24,139 bases of DNA, taken from contig DIQT01000004.1 of NCBI GenBank assembly GCA_002427365.1, forward strand, positions 1 through 24,139. Direction: 5' to 3'. Source of the stretch: Caryophanales bacterium UBA5455 (lineage in GTDB: Bacteria > Bacillota_I > Bacilli_A > RFN20 > CAG-826). A program made the position numbers and the translations under genes. The notes below the pieces were generated by a model. That model was not told the DNA's origin. It did not search any database and worked only from the letters and a program-made list of their open reading frames with translations. Shown piece by piece: positions 7,148 to 14,313 of this stretch; the stretch's first letter is position 1, and each line of letters starts with the position of its first letter.

Positions 7148-8074
7148 ATGTCAGTAGCGATGAATGTGACGAAACGTCGAATTAAATCAATTCAATCGAC
7201 GGCGAAAATCACACGAGCGATGGGCTTGGTCGCGGTTACCAGACTTAAAACGTGGCAACGTAAGTTTATGGTTAACCGGAGTTTTGCAAACCAATTAAGT
7301 GACATTATGTTTGAAGCTGTCCGTGGTGTTGATCGAAGCAAAAGTAGTTTCCTTCGGTTACATACGGAAGCTAGTGCCGTATTACATGTTGTTATTACAA
7401 GTTCCTTAGGTTTAGCAGGACCATATAATAACAATATTCTCCTATCAACGATGGATAAGATTGGCCCTAGTGACGAAGTAGTTATGATTGGAAAACGCGG
7501 TCAACGGGCGTTTAAAAAAGCAAATATTGCAACATATGATGAATTTCTTGATCTTAACATTAGTTATGATGAAATTCGTAAACTTGGTAGCTATTTATTT
7601 CATCAATTTGAAAGCGGAAAATATGAACGTGTTGTAATTCACTATACAAATTACATTAATTCAATGACTTCCGAAGTAAAGCATGTGACTTTACTCCCCT
7701 TTGGCATCGAAGAAAGTTATTTATCACCGATTGAACTTGATAAGCGTGATCAAGAACTTCTTAGTAATATTGACGAAGATACGGATGATTCATCAAGTGA
7801 ATTTCTCGAAAGTTTAAGTGCAGAAATTGAAACACTAATTGAACCAAATAAAGAGTTGTTCTTTGAACAATTTGTTCCTATTTATTTAAATAACATGCTA
7901 TATGCATATATATTAGCCGCACAAGTGGCGGAACAAAGCGCTAGAAGAATGGCAATGGACTTAGCGACCGATAACGCTAATGAAATGATTGATGACTTAA
8001 TGATTAAATATAACGCCGCACGGCAAGCAGCAATTACCCAAGAAATTACGGAAATTGTTAGCGGTGCAATTTAG
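7148..8074 (+). CDS. atpG: F1Fo ATP synthase subunit gamma
   Basis: Central rotor shaft of F1. The N-terminal helix (RRIKSIQSTAKITRAMGLVA, 10-29) and the C-terminal helix (QVAEQSARRMAMDLATDNAN, 259-278) are the conserved coiled coil pair. At 308 residues it is about 20 longer than the usual 285-290; the excess is an acidic, serine-rich stretch at about 199-232 in the globular part. The usual TSDRGLCG-like motif reads TSSLGLAGPYN at 84-94, with the Asp and Arg replaced. The start at 7148 follows GGAGG by seven bases; an internal ATG five codons on (7160) is less well spaced. Confidence 0.96.
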   Translation: MSVAMNVTKRRIKSIQSTAKITRAMGLVAVTRLKTWQRKFMVNRSFANQLSDIMFEAVRGVDRSKSSFLRLHTEASAVLHVVITSSLGLAGPYNNNILLSTMDKIGPSDEVVMIGKRGQRAFKKANIATYDEFLDLNISYDEIRKLGSYLFHQFESGKYERVVIHYTNYINSMTSEVKHVTLLPFGIEESYLSPIELDKRDQELLSNIDEDTDDSSSEFLESLSAEIETLIEPNKELFFEQFVPIYLNNMLYAYILAAQVAEQSARRMAMDLATDNANEMIDDLMIKYNAARQAAITQEITEIVSGAI

Positions 8075-8084
8075 GAGGCATATT

Positions 8085-9491
8085 ATGGCAAAAAAGGATT
8101 TACCAAAAGGTAAAATTATTCAAGCAATTGGACCGATTATTGACGTTCAATTTCCCGAAGGAGAACTTCCAGCAATTTTAACAGCGCTTGAAATTCGTGG
8201 ACTTAACGGCGAACTACTCGTGGTCGAAGTTGCCCAACATATTGGTGACGATATTGTTCGGACGGTCGCGATGGGATCAACCGATGGTGTAATTAGAGGG
8301 ACTGACGTTATTAATACTGGTGCGCCAATTACGGTTCCGGTTGGTAATAAAACATTAGGCCGGATGTTTGATGTTTTAGGTCGGCCAATTGATGAAGGGG
8401 ATGATGATTTTGCATCGGAACCACACGCCTCAATTCACCGTTTACCACCAGCGTATAAAGATCAAGTTGTTAATCATGAAATTTATGAAACTGGTATTAA
8501 AGTAATCGACTTAATGTGCCCATATATTAAAGGCGGAAAAGTCGGCTTATTTGGTGGTGCTGGGGTTGGTAAAACTGTTTTAATTCAAGAATTAATTCAT
8601 AATATTGCCACCGAACAAGAAGGTATCTCAGTATTTGCGGGTGTTGGTGAACGGTCCCGTGAAGGTAATGATTTATATTTAGAAATGAAAGAAAGTGGCG
8701 TTTTAAAACAAACCGCACTTGTCTTTGGTCAAATGAATGAACCACCGGGAGCAAGAATGCGGGTTGGTTTAACCGGCCTTACCTTAGCGGAATATTTCCG
8801 TGATGAAAAGAAACAAGACGTCTTATTATTTATTGATAATATTTTCCGCTTCTCGCAAGCTGGTAGTGAAGTTTCGGCCTTATTAGGAAGAATGCCAAGT
8901 GCGGTTGGTTATCAACCAACACTTGCAACCGAAATGGGCCAACTCCAAGAAAGAATTACCTCGACAAAAGACGGCTCAATTACATCAATTCAAGCTATTT
9001 ACGTCCCAGCGGATGACTTAACAGACCCAGCGCCGGCAACAGCGTTTGCTCACTTAGACTCGCGGACGGTTCTTGATCAAAATACGGCTGCGTTAGGATT
9101 ATATCCGGCGGTTGATCCACTTTCTTCAACCTCAACCGCGTTATCAATTGAATATGTTGGGGAAGAACATTATAACATTGCACGGCAAGCGCAAGTTATG
9201 CTGCAAAAATATAAAGACTTATCCGATATCATCGCTATTTTAGGGATGGATGAATTAAGTGAAGAAGACCGGGTGACTGTTAATCGGGCCCGCCGGTTAC
9301 GGAACTTCTTATCGCAACCATTCCACGTTGCGGAAGCGTTTAATAACCAACCAGGTGTCTTTGTTCCTGTAAAAGAAACCGTCCGCTCGGTTAAAGAAAT
9401 TATTGAAGGTAAACATGATGATTTACCCGAACAAGCGTTCTTATATGTTGGAACGATTGAAGAAGCGGTCGAAAAGGCGAAAAAGTTATAA
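8085..9491 (+). CDS. atpD: F1Fo ATP synthase subunit beta (catalytic)
   Basis: Catalytic subunit that makes or splits ATP, 468 residues as usual. Marks: GKIIQAIGPIIDVQF (9-23), Walker A GGAGVGKT (157-164), catalytic glutamate E189 in GERSREGND, Walker B LLFID (247-251), SALLGRMPSAVGYQPTL (264-280), and an intact DELSEED in the C-terminal domain. I place the start at ATG 8085, with AGGAGG at 8073-8078. The open frame extends ten codons upstream to a TTG at 8055, but that would overlap atpG and use no ribosome binding site. Confidence 0.99.
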   Translation: MAKKDLPKGKIIQAIGPIIDVQFPEGELPAILTALEIRGLNGELLVVEVAQHIGDDIVRTVAMGSTDGVIRGTDVINTGAPITVPVGNKTLGRMFDVLGRPIDEGDDDFASEPHASIHRLPPAYKDQVVNHEIYETGIKVIDLMCPYIKGGKVGLFGGAGVGKTVLIQELIHNIATEQEGISVFAGVGERSREGNDLYLEMKESGVLKQTALVFGQMNEPPGARMRVGLTGLTLAEYFRDEKKQDVLLFIDNIFRFSQAGSEVSALLGRMPSAVGYQPTLATEMGQLQERITSTKDGSITSIQAIYVPADDLTDPAPATAFAHLDSRTVLDQNTAALGLYPAVDPLSSTSTALSIEYVGEEHYNIARQAQVMLQKYKDLSDIIAILGMDELSEEDRVTVNRARRLRNFLSQPFHVAEAFNNQPGVFVPVKETVRSVKEIIEGKHDDLPEQAFLYVGTIEEAVEKAKKL

Positions 9492-9493
9492 AG

Positions 9494-9937
9494 ATGAAAA
9501 CATTTAGTATTAAAATTCTTACGCCCGATCGGGAAGTGTTTGATGGTGAAGTAGAAGTTCTCCACGTGCCAACTGCAAATGGACCTTATAGTTTACTCGC
9601 CAACTCTTACCCTTTTATCGTAATGGCGGAACATGGATTAGTTTGGATCCAAATTAATGGCAAACAAACAAGATTTGCTCTTAGTGGGGGAATTTTAATC
9701 GTGAAAAAAGATGTAACCGTCTTACTAGCGGAAACAATTGAACGCGAAGATGAAATTGATGTAGCGCGTGCGCTTGCGGCAAAACGAAGAGCGGAAGAAC
9801 GCCTTGCTCAAAAGAGTGCGGATATTGATATTAAACGCGCCCAAGCTGCTTTATTACGTTCGACTACAAGATTAAACATTGCTGGTGGAAACGTAAGTCC
9901 GCTTTATAAAGGCGAATCAACTGTCGATGAAAAGTGA
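9494..9937 (+). CDS. atpC: F1Fo ATP synthase subunit epsilon
   Basis: Rotor subunit that regulates ATP hydrolysis. The 147 residues show an N-terminal beta sandwich (FSIKILTPDREVFDGEVEVL; LSGGILIV near 63-70) and a C-terminal helical hairpin. IDVARA at 88-93 together with R99, R122 and R126 match the ATP-binding pattern I(L)DxxRA and arginines known from the epsilon of thermophilic Bacillus PS3, so this epsilon probably senses ATP and inhibits hydrolysis when ATP is low. It ends in TGA at 9935-9937, one of two TGA stops in the window; the next in-frame stop is four codons later. It is the last gene of the atp operon. Confidence 0.93.
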   Translation: MKTFSIKILTPDREVFDGEVEVLHVPTANGPYSLLANSYPFIVMAEHGLVWIQINGKQTRFALSGGILIVKKDVTVLLAETIEREDEIDVARALAAKRRAEERLAQKSADIDIKRAQAALLRSTTRLNIAGGNVSPLYKGESTVDEK

Positions 9938-9943
9938 TATAAT
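9935..9943 (+). promoter_or_regulatory. Extended -10 promoter of pfp, overlapping the atpC stop
   Basis: TGATATAAT is a perfect extended -10 (TGn plus TATAAT) that begins with the atpC stop codon. It lies 32 bases before the pfp start, giving a leader of about 25 bases. No -35 match is visible. Confidence 0.5.
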
Positions 9944-9975
9944 CACTAACGATATAAAATAAAAGGAGAAGAAAC

Positions 9976-11187
9976 ATGAAAAAATCACTATTATACTTTC
10001 AAAGCGGAGGTCCAACCGCGGTTATTAATACATCTTTATATGGTGTAATTAAAGAAGCCAAAAAACACCCGGAAATTGATGGAATCTATGGAGCAATCCA
10101 TGGCATCGAAGGGGTCTTAAATGATCACCTTATTGATTTACGGGCGGAAGATGATGAAACAATCGAATTACTTCAACAAACCCCCGGCGCTGCCTTAGGC
10201 TCAGCCCGGTATAAATTAAGTAAAGACATTCACCATGAAGATTATCAAAAGATTGTCGCTACCGTTAAAAAACATAACATTGGTTATTTACTCGTTAATG
10301 GGGGTAATGACTCAATGGACACATGTAATAAATTAAGCATTCTTTTTAAAGAAATTGGTTATGACTGTAATGTAATTGGTGTTCCTAAAACAATTGATAA
10401 CGACTTATTCCATACCGACCACTGTTTAGGTTTCCCAAGTGCAGCCAAATATGTTGTTCAATCCTTACAAGATATTCAAGTTGATAACTTATCATACGCA
10501 AAAGGAAAAGTTTTAATCGTTGAAGTAATGGGACGTCATGCGGGGTGGTTAACCGCTGCCGCCGCCTTATTACCCGAAGAATTAAAACCCGACCATATTT
10601 ATTTCCCCGAAGAAGCTTTTGATTTAGGTGAATTTGGTGAAATTATCGCTAAATCATATAAAGAAAAAGGCAAAGCCTTTATCGTTATTTCCGAAGGTGT
10701 TAGTGTCGATTTTCCAAATGAAAATGTTCGTGTTGATAGCTTTGGCCATAAACAACTTGGCGGATTAGCCGCTCGTTTAGGTGATTACGTCCAAGCAACG
10801 CACGATATCGCTGTTCGGCCAATTGAATTTAGTTTAATGCAAAGAGCGGGCACCGTTCATATTACGCCTGTTGACCGTGATGAAGCAATTCGCGTTTCCG
10901 CCCACGCCGTTAAAGCGGCCTTAAGCGGACAAAGCGGTAAGATGGTCACCATTAACCGCGGCGTTACCAAAGCGGGTAAATACACATCTAGATGTGGCTT
11001 AAAAGCAACTTCAAAAGTCGCTAATGAAGAAAAAATGTTACCAAAAGAATTCCGTGATGATATTCATTATGGTAGTGGCCAATTAATGCGTGATTACTTA
11101 GAACCATTAATTGCGGGTGATTTAAAACTTAAATCTGTCGGCGGTGTAACATCATACGCTAAACTTAAAAAAGTTCGCATCCAATAA
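9976..11187 (+). CDS. pfp: Pyrophosphate-dependent 6-phosphofructokinase
   Basis: Phosphorylates fructose 6-phosphate to fructose 1,6-bisphosphate, with pyrophosphate predicted as donor; by family knowledge the PPi reaction is reversible. In 403 residues: phosphate-binding SGGPTAVINT (10-19), GGNDSMDTC at 109-117 with D112, PKTIDND at 137-143 with K138, and MGRHAGW at 185-191. ATP enzymes have Gly at both positions (GGDGS and PGTIDND); Asp plus Lys is the established signature of PPi use. It lies 38 bases behind atpC, with AAAGGAG before the ATG, an extended -10 promoter and a terminator after it, so it can be expressed with or without the atp operon. Confidence 0.92.
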   Translation: MKKSLLYFQSGGPTAVINTSLYGVIKEAKKHPEIDGIYGAIHGIEGVLNDHLIDLRAEDDETIELLQQTPGAALGSARYKLSKDIHHEDYQKIVATVKKHNIGYLLVNGGNDSMDTCNKLSILFKEIGYDCNVIGVPKTIDNDLFHTDHCLGFPSAAKYVVQSLQDIQVDNLSYAKGKVLIVEVMGRHAGWLTAAAALLPEELKPDHIYFPEEAFDLGEFGEIIAKSYKEKGKAFIVISEGVSVDFPNENVRVDSFGHKQLGGLAARLGDYVQATHDIAVRPIEFSLMQRAGTVHITPVDRDEAIRVSAHAVKAALSGQSGKMVTINRGVTKAGKYTSRCGLKATSKVANEEKMLPKEFRDDIHYGSGQLMRDYLEPLIAGDLKLKSVGGVTSYAKLKKVRIQ

Positions 11188-11196
11188 TTAAATATT

Positions 11197-11230
11197 AAAA
11201 AAACGAGTTTGGTAATCTTACTCGTTTTTT
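11197..11230 (+). terminator. Rho-independent terminator after pfp, two-way
   Basis: ACGAGT (11203-11208), 11-base loop, ACTCGT (11220-11225), flanked by an A-run upstream and a T-run downstream. The A-run makes it a terminator on the minus strand as well, where it would close the tcdA-acetyltransferase unit that ends at 11239. Confidence 0.85.
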
Positions 11231-11238
11231 GTTGCCAT

Positions 11239-11787
11239 TTATTCGTTAAGAAGCTGTAAAACATTTAGACATAACGAGCGGCCATCTTTTTTAATGCCGG
11301 TATCAATTGAGCGGCGGAGTTTAAAATTAACTTTTTCTAAGACCTTTTGGGCTCCGATATTCATTTCATCATGATACGCACATAACTTTGTAAAGCCAAC
11401 TTCTTTAAAGGCAAAGTCGATAACTCGCTGTAAGGCTTCACTCATATACCCACACCGCCAGAAGTTATAGGCAAGGCGGAAGCCAACTTCACCATAGCCA
11501 TGGTCTTTATCAACATTAAAAATTTCAATGGTCCCAATAATAATATCTGTTTCTTTTAAAACAATCCCCCAATTATAAAATGTTGGATCTTGATATCTTT
11601 TTGATGTTAATTCTAAATAGAGTTCGGTATTGTTTCCTAATGGTTCCATAATTGGACGCACCATCGACATGACCCGTTCATCATTATCTAAATAATGGTA
11701 AACATAATAAATATCTTGTTCATCTTTTCGTAAACGGCGTAATTTTAAGCGATTAGTTTCTAATTCAATCGTTCCTGTTAGATTCAT
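11239..11787 (-). CDS. GNAT family N-acetyltransferase (RimJ/RimL-like)
   Basis: Transfers an acetyl group from acetyl-CoA to an unknown acceptor. The 182 residues follow the RimJ/RimL-type layout: ETNRLKLRRLRKDE (10-23) at the start, WGIVLKETDIIIGTIEI (73-89) forming beta 2-4, the CoA-binding stretch around YNFWRCGYMSEAL (106-118), and a late strand-helix region with NIGAQKVLEKVNFK. The acceptor cannot be deduced. Its start overlaps the end of tcdA by 23 bases and there is only a weak GTGAG upstream, so expression probably depends on translational coupling to tcdA. The two-way terminator at 11197-11230 ends its transcript. Confidence 0.85.
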   Translation of the reverse strand: MNLTGTIELETNRLKLRRLRKDEQDIYYVYHYLDNDERVMSMVRPIMEPLGNNTELYLELTSKRYQDPTFYNWGIVLKETDIIIGTIEIFNVDKDHGYGEVGFRLAYNFWRCGYMSEALQRVIDFAFKEVGFTKLCAYHDEMNIGAQKVLEKVNFKLRRSIDTGIKKDGRSLCLNVLQLLNE

Positions 11788-12487
11788 CTTTCTTGCTCAC
11801 TTTCACCAACGCTTGAGTTACGTAACTGGCGATAAGTAATCCCATAGCGTTAGGCACAAACGGCGAAGAACCTGGGGTTCGTTTCGCCTCATCGTCTTGT
11901 TTCGTTGGTAATTCTAACGAAGCCGCAACAACTAGTTGAGAGATTGCACGTTTTTTTAATTCATAACGCATCACTTTAGCTAACGGATCATTTTTTGTCT
12001 TAAAAATATCACAAATAATTAACTGACTTGGATCAAGCCGGTTGCCCGCGCCCATCGCCGAGATTATTGGAATATTTTTGTGAATACATTTTTCGATTAC
12101 TAACAATTTTGTAGTTATATTATCAACCCCATCAATGACAAAGTCAAATGTGTCCCATGGGATGTCTTCATAGTTAGCTTCTGTAACAAATAACGGATAA
12201 GCATCCACTTTAATCAAAGGATTTATATCGTTAATTTGTTCCTTAAGCACATCAACTTTTAAACGACCAATTGTGGATTGATAGGCGACGACTTGGCGGT
12301 TAATATTACTTTTTTCGATGTAGTCATGGTCAAAAATACTAAGATGACCGACACCAGCGCGCGCAAGAGCGTGAACGGCGGCGCCGCCAACACCCCCAAC
12401 CCCGATTATTGCAACATGGGCTGAAGTTAACTTATTTATTGCTTGTTCTCCAATTATCCAACTAAATCTTGATAACTCTTCCTGCAT
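11765..12487 (-). CDS. tcdA: tRNA threonylcarbamoyladenosine dehydratase (E1-like ThiF family)
   Basis: ATP-dependent enzyme that cyclises t6A at position 37 of ANN-decoding tRNAs to ct6A. The 240 residues have RFSWIIGEQAINKL at 7-20, the nucleotide-binding GVGGVGG at 29-35, NINRQ at 65-69, VIDGVDNITTK in the middle, and the family-typical MGAGNRLDPSQL followed by DIFKTKNDPLAKVMR and GSSPFVPNAMGLL. These last blocks separate TcdA (CsdL/YgdL) from ThiF and MoeB. No CxxC zinc pair is seen. AGGAGG stands seven bases before ATG 12487. It ends in TGA, four codons before the next in-frame stop. It forms a two-gene unit with the downstream acetyltransferase. Confidence 0.92.
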   Translation of the reverse strand: MQEELSRFSWIIGEQAINKLTSAHVAIIGVGGVGGAAVHALARAGVGHLSIFDHDYIEKSNINRQVVAYQSTIGRLKVDVLKEQINDINPLIKVDAYPLFVTEANYEDIPWDTFDFVIDGVDNITTKLLVIEKCIHKNIPIISAMGAGNRLDPSQLIICDIFKTKNDPLAKVMRYELKKRAISQLVVAASLELPTKQDDEAKRTPGSSPFVPNAMGLLIASYVTQALVKVSKKDESNRND

Positions 12488-12503
12488 TAATATTCCTCCT
12501 AAA

Positions 12504-12557
12504 AAGATTTGTCATTAAAAATCTTATTAGTTTTATTTCGTTACTATTATTTTAGCA
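12504..12557 (-). promoter_or_regulatory. tcdA promoter and leader region (candidate)
   Basis: On the minus strand, TGCTAAAAT (12557-12549) is a candidate extended -10 about 60 bases before tcdA. A 7-bp inverted repeat (AAATCTT at 12519-12525, AAGATTT at 12504-12510) lies just upstream of the ribosome binding site and could form a weak hairpin. No -35 match. Speculative. Confidence 0.25.
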
Positions 12558-12615
12558 ATATTTCAGCTTGAAAGATATTGTTAAATGAGATTAGGCGGGA
12601 ATTGCCGCTATTTTT

Positions 12616-12646
12616 AAATAAAAAAACTCGATTTATGATCGAGTTT
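12616..12646 (-). terminator. Rho-independent terminator of the opp operon
   Basis: On the minus strand AAACTCGAT, a 5-base loop and ATCGAGTTT form a 9-bp stem (plus coordinates 12624-12632 and 12638-12646), followed by a T-rich tract. It lies 26 bases after the DUF3899 gene. The plus-strand side lacks a T-run, so it works one way. Confidence 0.85.
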
Positions 12647-12672
12647 AATTCATATTTTTGTGTGATATAAAG

Positions 12673-13068
12673 TTAGAATAATATCGCAAATACGACGCCT
12701 GGGATAAGGAAAATTACACCAATAACAAATAAAAAGGCAAATCCAGTAACCTTCTGCTTGTTTTCACGATAATCCGCGTATGTTTCATGTTTTTTCTTAC
12801 TTAAAGGTATAAGCATTAAGACAGCGTGCTTAATCGCGTATCCAATACCGGTAAAGACACCAAAATTAGCAATCCAAATAAGCGTTCCTAAACAAAGAAA
12901 TACCGCAGCGGGAACCACAAAGCCATCAGATAGAAACCGATATATTTGTTGAGTGTCCGTTACCGTATATATTTCCCGAACACTAATTACTAAAAAGAAG
13001 ATTCCTGTTGCAACAAGAAACGATATGCCATACTTTAATATAATAGATTTTAGACTACTTTTTTCCAT
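12673..13068 (-). CDS. DUF3899 family membrane protein at the end of the opp operon
   Basis: Membrane protein of 131 residues with about four hydrophobic segments (13-30, 48-66, 72-90 and 109-129) and a charged loop at about 90-107 (SKKKHETYADYRENKQK). The stretch LSDGFVVPAAVFL...LIWIANFGVFTGIGYAIK is what I recognise as the DUF3899 pattern; the function of that family is unknown. The start overlaps the end of oppF by 14 bases, so it is translated from the opp mRNA, and the operon terminator follows it. A role connected with peptide transport is possible from context but not shown. Confidence 0.75.
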   Translation of the reverse strand: MEKSSLKSIILKYGISFLVATGIFFLVISVREIYTVTDTQQIYRFLSDGFVVPAAVFLCLGTLIWIANFGVFTGIGYAIKHAVLMLIPLSKKKHETYADYRENKQKVTGFAFLFVIGVIFLIPGVVFAILF

Positions 13069-14311
13069 TTTTTGACTCTAAGATTTTTTTGTATTCCGCT
13101 TCTTCATAATCATTGCAGTAGACAAAATGGCCAGGATTAACTTCGCGCATTGAAGGTAAATCAACGGAATAATCATGATCAACAATTGGATTATAAACAG
13201 TTCTAACCCGGTGTTTTTCATAATTTGGGTCTGGGAGCGGAATCGCACTTAAAAGCGATTTAGTATATGGGTGAAGTGGGTGAGCAAATAATTCTTCACT
13301 CGTTGTTAATTCCACTAATTTACCATAATACATAACCCCAATCCGGTCGGAGAAGTATTTAACAACCGATAAGTCGTGCGCGATAAAAAGGATTGTTAAC
13401 CCTAATTTATCACGAAGGGAGTTAAGTAAGTTAATAACTTGAGCTTGAATAGAAACGTCAAGCGCGCTGACGGGTTCGTCCGCAATGAGCATTTCCGGTT
13501 CCATAATAATGGAGCGGGCAACCCCAATTCTTTGCCGTTGACCGCCGCTAAATTCATGTGGGTAACGCGTTGCGTGTTCTTTAACTAAGCCAACAAGTTC
13601 AAGTGTTTCTTCCACTTTAGCTTTAATATAATCTTTATCTTTAATACCTAAAATGATTAAACCTTCGGCGACAATTTCTTGAATAGTCATCCGAGGATTT
13701 AAGGAACCAATTGGATCTTGGAAAATCATTTGGATGGAATTAACAATCCGTGTTTTTTTCGCAATCTTTAGATGTTTCTTAAATTCTACCTCCAATTCGG
13801 CTTTCTTTTCAGGATTTTCTTCCGCTTCGATTAAGGATTCATACCTTTCGGTAACTTCTTTAACGAGCACTCGTGAGTAATCACGGTCACTATGTTTTTG
13901 ATCGTGTTTAGCTTTCTTAATTTCAATTTTAAGTTCATTAATTCGTTTGTTAGCGTCTGCTTTATACGCCGCAAACGCCGCTTTTTCTTCATCAGATTTT
14001 TGCGAGATATTACGGCCTTTTTCACGGATTTCTGCTTTAATCGCTTTAATTTCATCTTGGTAAGAACGAATACCTGCGCCAATCCGGACACCTTTAAAGA
14101 AGATGTCACCAGAAGTTGGTTCATAAATTTTAATAATCGAGCGACCAGTTGTCGTTTTACCACAGCCGGATTCACCAACTAAACCAAAAACTTCACCTTT
14201 ATAAATATCGAAGGAGATATCATCGACCGCTTTAAAATCACGACGATTCACTCTAAAATATTGGCCGAGATGGTTAACCGATAATAGGACTTCTTTTTTA
14301 TTATTTTCCAT
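13055..14311 (-). CDS. oppF: Oligopeptide ABC transporter ATPase OppF, with internal insertion
   Basis: One of two ATPases that drive OppBC peptide import. 418 residues versus the usual 310-340. Walker A GESGCGKT (47-54), Q-loop Q198 in MIFQDPIGSLNPRM, signature SGGQRQRIG (255-263), Walker B MLIADEP (274-280), switch histidine in FIAHDL (309-314). About 105 residues rich in Lys, Glu and Ala (82-188) are inserted before the Q-loop and look like a helical hairpin. The C-terminal segment that carries several cysteines in many OppF proteins is missing; only C399 in PGHFVYC remains. It starts two bases after the oppD stop. Confidence 0.93.
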   Translation of the reverse strand: MENNKKEVLLSVNHLGQYFRVNRRDFKAVDDISFDIYKGEVFGLVGESGCGKTTTGRSIIKIYEPTSGDIFFKGVRIGAGIRSYQDEIKAIKAEIREKGRNISQKSDEEKAAFAAYKADANKRINELKIEIKKAKHDQKHSDRDYSRVLVKEVTERYESLIEAEENPEKKAELEVEFKKHLKIAKKTRIVNSIQMIFQDPIGSLNPRMTIQEIVAEGLIILGIKDKDYIKAKVEETLELVGLVKEHATRYPHEFSGGQRQRIGVARSIIMEPEMLIADEPVSALDVSIQAQVINLLNSLRDKLGLTILFIAHDLSVVKYFSDRIGVMYYGKLVELTTSEELFAHPLHPYTKSLLSAIPLPDPNYEKHRVRTVYNPIVDHDYSVDLPSMREVNPGHFVYCNDYEEAEYKKILESKNGKK

Positions 14312-14313
14312 AA

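Noticed and set aside
8055..8084. Ten-codon N-terminal extension of atpD from a TTG
   Set aside because: It overlaps the atpG end, lacks a ribosome binding site, and ATG 8085 has an ideal AGGAGG and matches family starts.
9935..9951. TGA read as tryptophan (Mycoplasma code)
   Set aside because: It would add only four residues to AtpC and to TcdA, and no gene here needs a TGA tryptophan; every tryptophan is TGG.
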